NCBI GenBank assembly: GCA_021613335.1
Contig: JAJTWR010000299.1
Coordinates: 362,501 to 426,500 of the forward strand
Origin: Whitmania pigra
Lineage: Eukaryota; Annelida; Clitellata; Hirudinida; Haemopidae
Reading direction: 5' to 3'
DNA: 64,000 nt
The translations under genes were made by a program, and so were the position numbers. Of the stretch, positions 10,972-21,545 are shown one piece after another. Position 1 is the stretch's first letter. Each line of letters starts with the position of its first letter. The notes beneath the pieces are model-generated. The model was not told where the DNA came from. It worked only from the letters and a program-made list of their open reading frames with translations, and searched no databases.

Positions 10972-13617
10972 CCCAAAAAATAAAAATATATAAGTTATAT
11001 ATTATCAAAAGTTAAAATATAAACAAATATAAACATACATATATTATTTTAAAAATATGACATAAATAATAATAATAAAATTAAAATGCTTATTTAAACT
11101 TTGAACTAATTGCACTTTTGAGCATTATCTGAGCGATTAAATAATTGTCAAAAATAATTTGAATCTTGAGAATGATGTTAATTTCGTTGCTCATCGAATT
11201 GCAAACAAGAAGGCGACAGTGGATCTCAATCAATCACGAACATTTTCCATCTCTTTTTTCCCGCTCATTTCAGCTCTGCTTTCCAGACGTCTTTTAGATG
11301 AATTTCAGAAGAACTTTTCTCACTTAATCTTAATCGTTGCTTGTTGTTTCGTCCAATGATTGCTCGTGGATGTGTTATTGAAAAATTGTCTTCGGATATG
11401 TAAATCTTCAGAGGAGGCTTCGGAAAATGGTTCTGACGAGTTTATTGAGATCGTAATCCAGAAATTTTCAAAGTGATGAATTAAAAATTAGTGGATGTTA
11501 TTTTAATTCTTCCATCCATCTGCAGACAGTGGGAGGATCGAATCAGAAAAGAATGACCTGTGGACCATCAGCGGATGCATCTCAGGCTTCCTATTTCGAC
11601 TTCTCACCTAATTTTATGTATTTCATATTTAAATGACTCCATATTATTTCTTTTTATTTCATATATTATTAATCAAAAGATCTACAAACAGCACAGGAAA
11701 TGGTGCGTTTTAGATATTTAGGGAAATCTACGAAATCGGAATGAGATAACTTTATCTTAACTCGTTGCAGATTGTACTTATAAGCAACCATTACTTTTCT
11801 GCTTAACAGGCAACGAAATTTTAAAAATATATTTTAAAAAATTATCTGCTAGCCTCCTTAGGCCAGGTTTTCGCGATACCAATATTCACAACAACAACAA
11901 CACAATGCAAGTGTTCCTTGACGCAGCTAGTTATCAGCTATCAAGTTATTATATCAGCAAACCTTAAATAAGAGCAACACACACCTGGTTGAAGCCAACT
12001 CTCTGCTCTAAGCGAACAGGTGTCACCAAACAGTAACCATTATCAAACCATTATGATCCCTAGTTGCCCATTTGAATTAAGTTCAAAAAAACTCTACTGG
12101 CAAAGCAGAGTAGCAGCCGTAAGTAGCTGTAACCACCAGCTGTGTAGTCACGTGTGTCTGACTTAAGCAGGTAACACGACCCCTGAACTAAGCCACTACA
12201 GGTGCACACCATTCACCTACAGCATATCCCACTTCATCACTATTAAACTAAACTTTGTAATTAATAATGCTATCAAAGTTTTCTGCTACCATCCACAGGT
12301 GCCACCGGCCTGAATGGCAAAAGCCACATGTCAACCCGTACGACCTCAGCAATCAACCCAGTCATTCAGTTAAAAAATGAAATTTTAACAGATCACAGAC
12401 GAACAATTTTATGGTGAATCTTTTCAGAGGCCGGAAACAAAAGAGCACCAACAAAACACGTTCGTCTGCTCAAAAACCTCCACCGAAGACAAGAATCGAA
12501 AATGAACAAATACTTTATTAACCGATGCGGCTGTCGAGTAGCAATCACGTCAGGTGAGCAATGTATCAAGGTCAGGTGATAAGCAGGTGATATCGAAGTC
12601 AGGTTATATCAAAGTCAGATATATATCAGGTGATATCCGACAAAAAGTCTGGAGTAAGTAATACTGCTCTCAAGAATCGAATGAAATTTTAGCACTCATT
12701 AGGAGGTCAACAGAATGAACGCAGAGCGAATGCAGTGAATGGGTGAATGCGCAACAGACGAATGAATAGATGGCAAGCACCATCATTGCTTCTTCTTGTA
12801 CAACACTTAAATAATAATTGCATATATCCAAATCCAAATCAAAGTGTCGACCTAGATTGCAGTTCAGAGGACAGGATTGGAATAATTATAATAAATGGGA
12901 TATTATTTGGAATAATTATAATAACTACCAGTCAACAAAACAACCAGGTGCCGTCGATTTGTGAGAAATCAAGAATAAATAAATAAACAATCGAGAAAAT
13001 CATTCTGAACTCATCTCCGTCGAAGAACATTTAAAAATCTCTCCACGGGACAAAACACGACCGGTTCGAAGATTGTATCATGATCAAGGCACGAATCGCA
13101 AGACGGGTCGAACGCCCCCAACCAGAAGTGGACTCTTCCAAAGATCAGCAGCACCCATGAAAATAAAACAGCTTTGGAATGCTTCTGCTATTTCCCAAAA
13201 CAAATCCGAACAGGCAACGGGAACGAAACAGGTTTGCACGATGTTCTCTCGTAACTAATTATTACGCATTAAGAAGCGATGCTGATTAAAGGTAAAATAT
13301 TGTTTTAAACCAAACCCGGTGATAAGTACAATCGAGCTAATATACAAAGAATTCGATTCCACGAACAGTTCACAAAAGATGACTTGAGTATCGTTGCTAT
13401 GTACATTCGCAGGATCCTATGCTTGCGATTGTGATAATGATCATCACCATTGTGTAGGCATCAAGACTACAAGGGACAACTACCAAAGTTCTCCCAAGTT
13501 TCACGGATGTCGACAGAGATGGTGTTGGAGATGATGATGATGATGATAATGATGGCAGTAAGAATGGTGATGATGATCGGGGTAAAGATAGATGGCGAAT
13601 TGAGTCTTGGTAGAAAA
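10972..13617. other. Gene-free interval with E-box cluster
   Basis: No exon chain was found upstream of the stop of the minus-strand gene at 13618. The notable content is the run of CAGGTG hexamers at 11992-12950 and a degenerate array containing GTCAGGTGATA and GTCAGGTTATATC at 12550-12640. Confidence 0.5.
11992..12950. promoter_or_regulatory. CAGGTG E-box cluster (candidate)
   Basis: Nine CAGGTG/CACCTG hexamers occur in 960 bases: 11992, 12017, 12199, 12296, 12551, 12573, 12584, 12627 and 12945. A CAGCTG (12137) and a CACGTG (12149) lie among them. About 0.5 would be expected at equal base frequencies. CAGGTG is bound by Snail/ZEB-type zinc fingers and E-protein bHLH factors. Four copies lie in a local degenerate repeat, so part of the excess may be repeat-driven. 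Function is inferred only. Confidence 0.35.
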
Positions 13618-16600
13618 TCAGTGCTCTCTCTGTACTTGCCTCTTCCTCTTTACAGGTTTTGCCTGCTGCCATTCTGAAGCAAAGTAAATCCACATCATCA
13701 ATGATTCAACATCATTTGATTATCAATAATCATCCAATGAGTAACTACAGCTTATAAATATTGTAGAATACAATCAATAACTATTATAAATATTGCAGAA
13801 CAACTACACAATCTATAGCTACACCATCATCCTAACGGTTTCAGGTCTCCAATTGCACCCTTCAAATTCCCCCAAAACTTCAGCTCACCTCCTTGGTCAT
13901 CGGAAACAGGCCGCAGAGGTTGCTCACTCGTGGCCAACTCTGCTTCCCGAAGCGCGACAGGTGCCGAACTTCCCCCCGGTAGGGTGGAGAGAACCTCCCG
14001 AGGAGGGTTTGCTGCCTTCTCAACTTTACCATCTGGAAAGTGGCAGAAAAGATTTAATCACGATTCGCAATTAATGGGAATTTACGTCGAGCATTTTTAT
14101 CCAACGAGTGAATGCAAACAAAAAAGCCTTATGCTAATGAAGTACTTCCTTCACAGAAAACCACACTCGAACGTACCTTCCTTCTTGACTTTTTGGGATT
14201 TGGTTTTTGATGACGTGACAGTCGAAGAATGAACTTGAACCATGTTCAAGTCCCCATTTTCAGCTTCAACTTCAGAAGATTGCAGTGGAACCTCCTAAAA
14301 ATAACAATAAATTGAAATAAATCATAAAGATGGATTTCATTAATCAGAAGAATCAAAAGTAGGACAAAAGTTCTTAAGACTTATCATTTAGAAGTTCTAA
14401 CTACTGCAAGTCTAAATGACATTGTGAGACTAATAAAGTGTGATTAGGGTGGACGAATCAACAACCAAACGAAAATAATTACCGACATTCATAATCGACC
14501 ACATGAAAGCTTAAATAATAAACCACTCGTAATTGAGATAACGACCAAAGCATTCAAACAAGCTCGTAAGTTCACCTGGAAATTCTTCCTCGTTTCCGGC
14601 CTCTTCTTCTTCTTGGACTTCACAACTTCCATCTTTCCTTCGTCTGTTGCCTCATTGACAGCCTTGGCAGCCTCTACCACCTCATCGACAACCTTGGCAG
14701 TTTCTACCACTTCCTCAACCATCTTAGGAGTGGCAATGCACGACTTGGCAACGTCAACAGCAACAGGCTCCACCTGGGCTTCCTCGACAATCGTTGACTC
14801 CGACGACGGAACGTGCTCCTCCACTTTGTCGACCTTCTTGTTCTTCTGTTTCTTCTTCTGCTTCACCACCTCCGTAAACTCAGCCTCCTCTGCAACGTCG
14901 ACGAGGGATTCGACCGCTGGAACCACCTCTTTTGCCTCCAACTTTTCGGCTTCCACCTGCAACGGCGACATCGTTATGACGACGACATTCACGACAGAGA
15001 AAGTTCGAAACGTTCACGGAATCATTTGCAAAACGTTATTTGAATGAATATCGACAACCTTCTTCACAATCTGCTCTTTGACCTCCTTGACAACTTCTTT
15101 GCTGACTTTCAAGTCCAACAGAGGCTCACCCTCCTTCTTCTTGGCCTGGTTCTTGCGGTTCTTCTTCGAGACAGCAGTCGTCCAATCGCCGACTGTAAAT
15201 GGTAACCGTTATTACTTATCGCTATTTATCGTTGTTGAGAATAAATATTGAAACCATTACTACTTATCATTGTTACTGCTGTTATTGAAAATAAACACAA
15301 ACAAGCTGGATCATCAAAGCTTAAACGTGGCATTACCTTCCTCTGAGGTATATGAAATATTTGCATTTTCATCAACTTTCTTTGGGGCAGGCTTCTTGGC
15401 CTGAATGATTAAGAAAATAATTAATGGATATCATTCTAACAGTTAAATATTAATTATTTAATTAATGATTAACAAACAACAAATAATTGGTTGCTCCAGC
15501 ACAATGCATCTCCCATTCAGAAATGGTGCTCGGTTTAACATCACTTTCTCATTAAACATTACATTCACACGACGTATCTAATCGTCCGTAACCAAACTAA
15601 ACATGTAATTATGCATTTTTAAGACGCATACTCAAAAGTTAAAAATAAGTACCTTGACTTTTGGTTGCTCATTCTGTGGCTTTTCAACGGAGCTTGGCAC
15701 AACATTCACTTTGATGTTGCTGTGAATGTTGTTCAGTGCCTTAGGGGCCACAAATGGCTGCTTTACACTTGTTGTCACAGGTGCATCTGTGGTCTTTCCC
15801 TGAAAAAGCATTAAGAGATTAAAATGAAATTAAAGTTCATTATTATTAATTATTTTTAAATGCACTATGGACAAAATAAAATTCAATAAAAAATAAAGTC
15901 ATCTTGTCTCAAGAAAACTATTAAAAGCAATTATGTTGTTCTTTAAATAAAATTGTTCTTTCTATTTAAATGTGTGAAAGTCAAAAAAATAATTCAATAA
16001 TCCTCGTAATCACTCCAGTCACAAGGCATTACAAGCATTAATTATACAATTAAAAAATGATGAACAAGTATTGTAACTCCACACGTAACATCACGATGAT
16101 AGCACACCGACGCGAAACTGATTGGCCATAAAAACAAACACAAACACCTGAGTCTCGAGATTATTTATGAGACATTTATAATATTATTTATTATTATTTG
16201 ACAGAGACTGATCATTTGATCTTTCTGAATGGCATCGTGGATAAGAAATTAATCAAATCAAGGATTATATGTAAACATTATATAATAAATTAAATATTCA
16301 ACACTATACCAATCCAACATTTTCATCACTTAACACACAACATCAAGTTGATTCTACATCTGAATAATTCAAGTTACAATAATAAATGTTTTACTGCTAT
16401 TTAGCTAAAAATTAGCATAAGGTAAATATGCTATTAATGCATTACATGATAATATATTAAATACGCTTAACACACATTATTAAAGCAACACTTTCACTAT
16501 TTTAAACATGATTTCAAGATAGGTTATTACACAAAAAAGTTACAAGAAAAAGTATAAGATTGTAAAATTATAAACTAATAATTATATTGGTCCATAGAAT

Positions 16601-17094
16601 CCTAGTCACTGAAACTAGAGATATTAATGAGTGGCTCAACAACAAATGGCAATAACCCAAATGGCATGGCTTATCTATAACTGGTAAAATAAGAGAAAAG
16701 CTGTGATATTCTGCAGAACTAAACCTCATTCTCCACACAACATGTTAAAGTATCAATGGTTAACTTAATACAAGTAAAAGAAAAAAAACTGTATCAACTT
16801 AATTATCTGGTAAAACAAGCGCAGTAAGCAACTTCGAATTCTAAAAAAAATCAATAAGTTGCTTCCCCCATACAGCATATCATCATGTCCAACACCACAA
16901 AAGTCACCAACACTCACCGATTTTTTTCCGCCACTCTTCTTGGGTTTTTGAAGCCTTTCTTCGTCATCGTGAACGTCCAACGTTGGAGGTGTTCCTGGAG
17001 ATTTGAAGCCAAAAGCGAAAACAATAAAAACGCACAAAATGACCACAGCCACAGGAACGGCAAATTGAAACAATGGCACGTCGTAAATCAACAT
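13618..17094 (-). CDS. Lysine-rich single-pass membrane protein, LYRIC/metadherin-like (tentative)
   Basis: Eight exons join in frame: 16918-17094, 15653-15799, 15337-15400, 15059-15192, 14576-14956, 14177-14294, 13889-14032 and 13618-13673, giving about 406 residues. The N-terminus MLIYDVPLFQF is followed by one hydrophobic helix (about residues 11-30), then a long charged, disordered tail with KPKKSGGKK, AKKPAPKK, SKKNRKNQAKKK and KSKKKKRPETRK patches and Val/Glu/Ala repeats. The extreme C-terminus, EWQQAKPVKRKRQVQREH, matches the spacing of the vertebrate LYRIC (MTDH) end as I recall it (Trp, then a basic run, then R-E-x). LYRIC is an ER/nuclear-envelope-associated scaffold. A p180/kinectin-like ribosome receptor is the main alternative. 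The gene model is firm; the name is not. The 1.1-kb first intron shows nothing else. Confidence 0.6.
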
Positions 17095-18872
17095 TGTTGC
17101 ACTCCTTTCTCAACACGCCGAATGATAACCCCCACGCCACGCACTCCCAGTGAAGACGACACGTAGACTGAAATAAATGCAGCAAAAGCCACTAGGAAAT
17201 CAGGAGAGTTTTTAATCATTTCTTAAATAAATATTAAGGTGATTGTTTTTTTTAAATTTTTTAAAAGAAAATACAAACAAAATAAAACTTTACACAATAA
17301 GTTTAAAAAGTTAAATGATGGTAATCAGATTTGATTAACGACGACCTGACAATAAAATGAAAAATTTAATTATAAGAAATTTATATAAATTGCGTAATAT
17401 TTTTATTCCAATATTTGTCGGTGTTTTGTGTCTCACTTTTTTTTCCAGTGATAAGCATTAATGTATATTGAGTCACTATCCGCTCAGAAAAGTAAATGTC
17501 ATATGATTATTGATTTACTTAACTTTGTTTCACAGCGAATTGTTCTTTAATTTTCAACATATGCTTAAATGTTAAAGCTTGAACAACATTTTCTGCTAAA
17601 AATTCATTAGATGATGATTTTATTTAGGTCTATTTAAATCCGTTAGATTCTATTATAGTAGTAATAGAGGTTTCCGAAGTGGGATCCTCATGGAAAAATG
17701 GTCACGCTTGAGTACTTATTACCTCCCTTTGATGAGAATTAAAAGTCATCTCATGAGGTGCGTTGCCTTGAACGAGACTTATTAAAATCCTCGGTTTGTC
17801 TCTTGGGAAAATCTGAAATATGTTTCCGTTTTCCCTAATTGTCTATTCGTTTTGTTATTTTATGGGGCAGGAAGGACGAGCTGAGCAAATTAAGTTCTGG
17901 AAAATACTGGGCCGCCGACTAGAGGGAAAATGAATGAGAGCTTCCAGGGGCCTGGCAACTTTTTTGGGCTCGCCTAATTTTTAAAACCATTTTTGCTTTT
18001 CCATTAGTAAATTGACATAACCTGGGGTCACATATTTTTGACGTTATCCTTGCTCTCAACTTGTGGAATTGTCAAGCTAAAAATATCGTCAGCTGATATC
18101 AGGAAATATTGCGGATGGATAAGCAAATGTTTGTCCCTAAGGGAGCAAATGAAATAACTCTTTTATTAATTAAATGCTTAAAATTTTATTGTTTAAATAA
18201 AAATGTTTTAATTTTTTATGTGTTATTCATTAAAGCAATTATTTAAAACAAACTTCAAATTTTAAATATAATAAAGCTAATAGTGGGGACCTTTACGAGA
18301 CCCCTGTCAAAGATCACTCAAAATATGTGCCAGTTTTTTTTTATTAAAATCAAATTAATTCAAATACTGCAAATGTAGCGAATGCATTCACATTTGTTTG
18401 AAAAGTGGTCGAAAATACAAAAGTCCAATTGTAAACAAGTGAGGAGTGTTTGTGCATCGCAGGAGTAAATAGCGTTTTAGTTCACACTTCGATTAATACA
18501 GGCAAGTTTTTTTAAGAAGTATGGCATGAGAATGTTTTAAAATTAAGCTTAAGTAATATTGATCTGCTCAATGCATTTGAGTTTGTCAATTATCGTTCAA
18601 AACACATTGTTTTACATTTGACTTCACCTTATTTTAGATAGATGTCTTTTAATATATTTTGGATAGGCTAGGTTACACTAAATCTATGAAATGTGAAAAT
18701 ATCAAGATTTACGAGAATGATGTGCTCTAACTGGAAATCACTGGTTATTCATTTGAGATCATGTCCTGAATATATAAATGTAGAATGACCAATCGTTGTT
18801 GATGGGATTTATAATTAGATTGATAATTTATTTAGGTCTGATTTTTCAGAACCACATTAAACATTGTAAACA
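17095..18872. promoter_or_regulatory. Divergent intergenic region
   Basis: About 1.8 kb between two genes read outward (start codons at 17094 minus and 18873 plus). A likely 3' splice site TTTTTCAG ends at about 18849, just before the plus-strand ATG, so a non-coding first exon of that gene probably lies upstream. No CpG island or TATA box is obvious. Confidence 0.4.
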
Positions 18873-20463
18873 ATGACAAGCTCGGATTTATCAGAAAGTG
18901 TTAAAGGAAATGTTGTGCAAGTAAGTTCAGCTTTGTGGTTTCCAGATTCTCATTAATTACAATTTTTTGTTCTTCAGTCACTTTTGGTGTTAGGAACATG
19001 CGTATCTAAACTTTAATTGTATACATTTCTTCTAATGACCTAATCAAATGTAAATGTTATTTCGAATTGCAATATTATAATGACATAATTTTAATTTCGT
19101 AGGAATACGTCAAATGTAACACTGAAAAGAGGTTTCTTCTGCTGAACACGTTGCTGAGAAAGAACGTCGACAAGAAGGTCGTCGTGTTCTGCAGTTCCAT
19201 CTCCATTCTCAACTTCCTCGCTGAACTCATGCAATGCTTCAAGATTTCAATTGTTATCATGCATGTAAGGAGATCTTTAATTTAAAATGTTTTTTTTTTT
19301 GCTGTGGAGTTTTGGTTTACGACACGGTTCACTCGTTTGGCAAAGAGATCGGTTTAATCACTGATGCTATGCATGTGACACTTTAAAAATTAACTAATTA
19401 TATTTTACAACAACTTCGTGACAAATTCTTTCATTTTGATGATGAAATAATTTTTTTTTTAGGAAAACATGTCTCCAGCTGAACAGGGTGAAATTTTAAA
19501 GGAATTTTCTGATGCAAAGGAATCGACCATGCTGTGCACAGATAAATGTGTACTGCCACTTGGTACTTTGAACCTGGATTGGTTTGTTCAATATGATCCT
19601 CCCAGTAGCTTTTCTGTAAGTTGTTAATATTTTTATTAAGTTATGCGAGTTAAGACATTTTCAGCCAATTAATTATGTGTTATTATTATTATTATTATTA
19701 TTATGTTTAGGAGTACGTAAAAGTCCTGAAGAGCCTCAAGAAATCCACACGCAATCTGTTGTTCCTTCAGCCGGATGAACTTGGCTTTCTGAGTCATTTA
19801 AATAAGAAGAAGAACATTTCTTCGAATGAATTCGAGCTGAAATGGAGCAAGGTTTCTAATGTGCAGGCTGAGGTCAGAAAGATTATGTATAACTTTATTT
19901 TTTTTTATTTATTATTTACTTATTTATTTATTTTCTCCTATCACTTAACACTTTTACATTTGTTTAACAAATTTTTTATATTAATCTAATATAATTGTCG
20001 ATATTTATCTGATAACATCTGAATATATTTAACCACAATCAATGCAGGTAGAAAAACTGACGAGCAAGGTTTATGCAGTCCACATGGCTGCTACTGAGGC
20101 ATATAAAGCTTTTGTGAAGTTCTATGCTGGTCATTCAATGAAGAAGGTCTTCGATGTGGCAAGCTTAGATTTGGTTCTTACTGCCAAATGCTTTGGCCTA
20201 AAAACTCCTCCATTTGTTGATATAGGTGAGCAGGATTCCACGATGTTTTAGACTTTAAAACCTGGAATTATCTTTACTACTCTTGAGTTACAGCAATTAC
20301 AAGTTATATTAATTATTGCAATCTTAATACAGATGCCATAAAGAGTTCTAAAAAGAGATCAATTGAGAACATTTCAGAAGATGTTCCTGCTAAAAAACCA
20401 AAGTTGTTGATCACAAAAGTGCTTCAACCTGTCAAAGCAAAAAGATCAAAGAAACATAAATAA
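18873..20463 (+). CDS. DDX18/Has1-like half-helicase with degenerate motifs
   Basis: Six exons (18873-18920, 19103-19264, 19463-19615, 19711-19872, 20048-20225, 20333-20463) join in frame into 277 residues. From residue 17 the protein follows the second RecA lobe and C-terminal domain of DDX18/Has1, a nucleolar ribosome-biogenesis helicase: EKRFLLLNTLL, VVVFCSS, LDWFVQYDPP, PDELGFLSHL and CFGLKTPPFVDI. The first RecA lobe (Walker A, DEAD, SAT) is absent. Motif V after TD is replaced (TDKCVLPLG, residues 96-104, where active enzymes have an ARG-x-D pattern). Motif VI, HRxGRxxR, is replaced by VKVLKSLKKSTR (124-135). The tail carries nuclear-signal-like KKPK and KAKRSKKHK. In the frame of the ATG an upstream stop falls within the exon, so this start looks real. 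A polyadenylation signal AATAAA is at 20492-20497. Confidence 0.8.
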
Positions 20464-20706
20464 AACCTTTTAGAGACAGTTTTGAATTTGAAATAAACCT
20501 AAAACTTAACCTAAACTTGTAAAGATTTTGATTAATTAATGCAAAACATAATAAATCAAAAAGTTTTTAAGGAAATTTTGCTCAGAGATTCACATCAAGT
20601 CTGTTTTATGCACGGACTTACTTAGCTATAATTTCCTAATCTTATGACCAATCACTATCGCAAACAATTTTTCATTGTGATTGTGAAATTTTTAATTAAA
20701 AATAAA

Positions 20707-20866
20707 TTACCGTAGATACTCGAGTATAACGCGAGACTTTTGTGACAAAAAATAAGATGAAAAATTGCGTTATATTCGCGTCTTGAACTTTCCTTTAATT
20801 TATAGAGTGAATTTCCATCTCTCACGTTATACTCGGATGGCCGTATACTCGAGTATTTACGTAGTA
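20707..20866. mobile_element. MITE-like palindromic element
   Basis: About 160 bases with inverted ends: TAGATACTCGAGTATAACGC at 20713 is mirrored by TATACTCGAGTATTTACGTA at 20844-20863. Inside, CGAGTATAACGCGAGA recurs in inverted and degenerate form, on the other strand as CGAGTATAACGTGAGAG and CGAATATAACGC. No coding sequence. It sits between the 3' ends of two convergent genes. Probably a non-autonomous DNA-transposon derivative; superfamily undetermined. Confidence 0.5.
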
Positions 20867-21233
20867 CTTGAGCAGCAGAATTAATTAGGAGCATTATGAT
20901 ACTGATTGAAATCGGTTAACTAAGGCTGAGCTTGTGATTTTATACTTTAAAAGAAAATTCTCGAATTGTTTTGGTAATTTTTATTTCCTAGGGCCCTATA
21001 GACAAATTTCTTACAAAATATATTTGTGCTAAAAATCAATCCATCCAACAACAGAAAACATCTGCCATTCTCCAGCCCAACAAAGAACATGTTGGTCACT
21101 AAAATGAAGGAACTCTACATATCAAAGTATTCAAATAAGACACAAACAGAATATCATCAACTGCCGAGCTGTAAAACACCGCGATAAAATGGTCGACAAA
21201 TCTGGTTTATTTAAAAAAACAACTGTCGGTCTG

Positions 21234-21545
21234 TCAGAGATTCGATTTTTCACCAAAAACAACTGCAAGCTTCGCCTGCTTTGCACTGAGAACCTCTTTG
21301 AGGTTTTCGACCTTCGTAAGTCTGACTCTGCCACTTTCCTGGCCGATGCCAAAAACTCTGTAGACGTGGTAATCCCTTTCCTTTTCAATTGCAAACTGCA
21401 GCTCTTGGAGACTGATCTCGAACCAGGTTTTGTCCTGCAGCGTTGTGCTTTTCACTTCGATGAACGTGTGTCCGCCGTCGCTTTTTCTTTTCAGAACGAT
21501 GTCGTAAGGCGTTGTTGTGAGTCCCTCACTGTTCATGTGGGTGAC
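21234..21545 (-). other. DUF3883 exon with restriction-nuclease-like core
   Basis: Terminal exon of 104 codons. PYDIVLK, FIEVKST, WFEISLQELQFA and YRVFGI follow the DUF3883 pattern. An Asp, then Glu-x-Lys 15 residues on, match the PD-(D/E)XK geometry. Whether it cuts nucleic acid is unknown. Confidence 0.75.
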
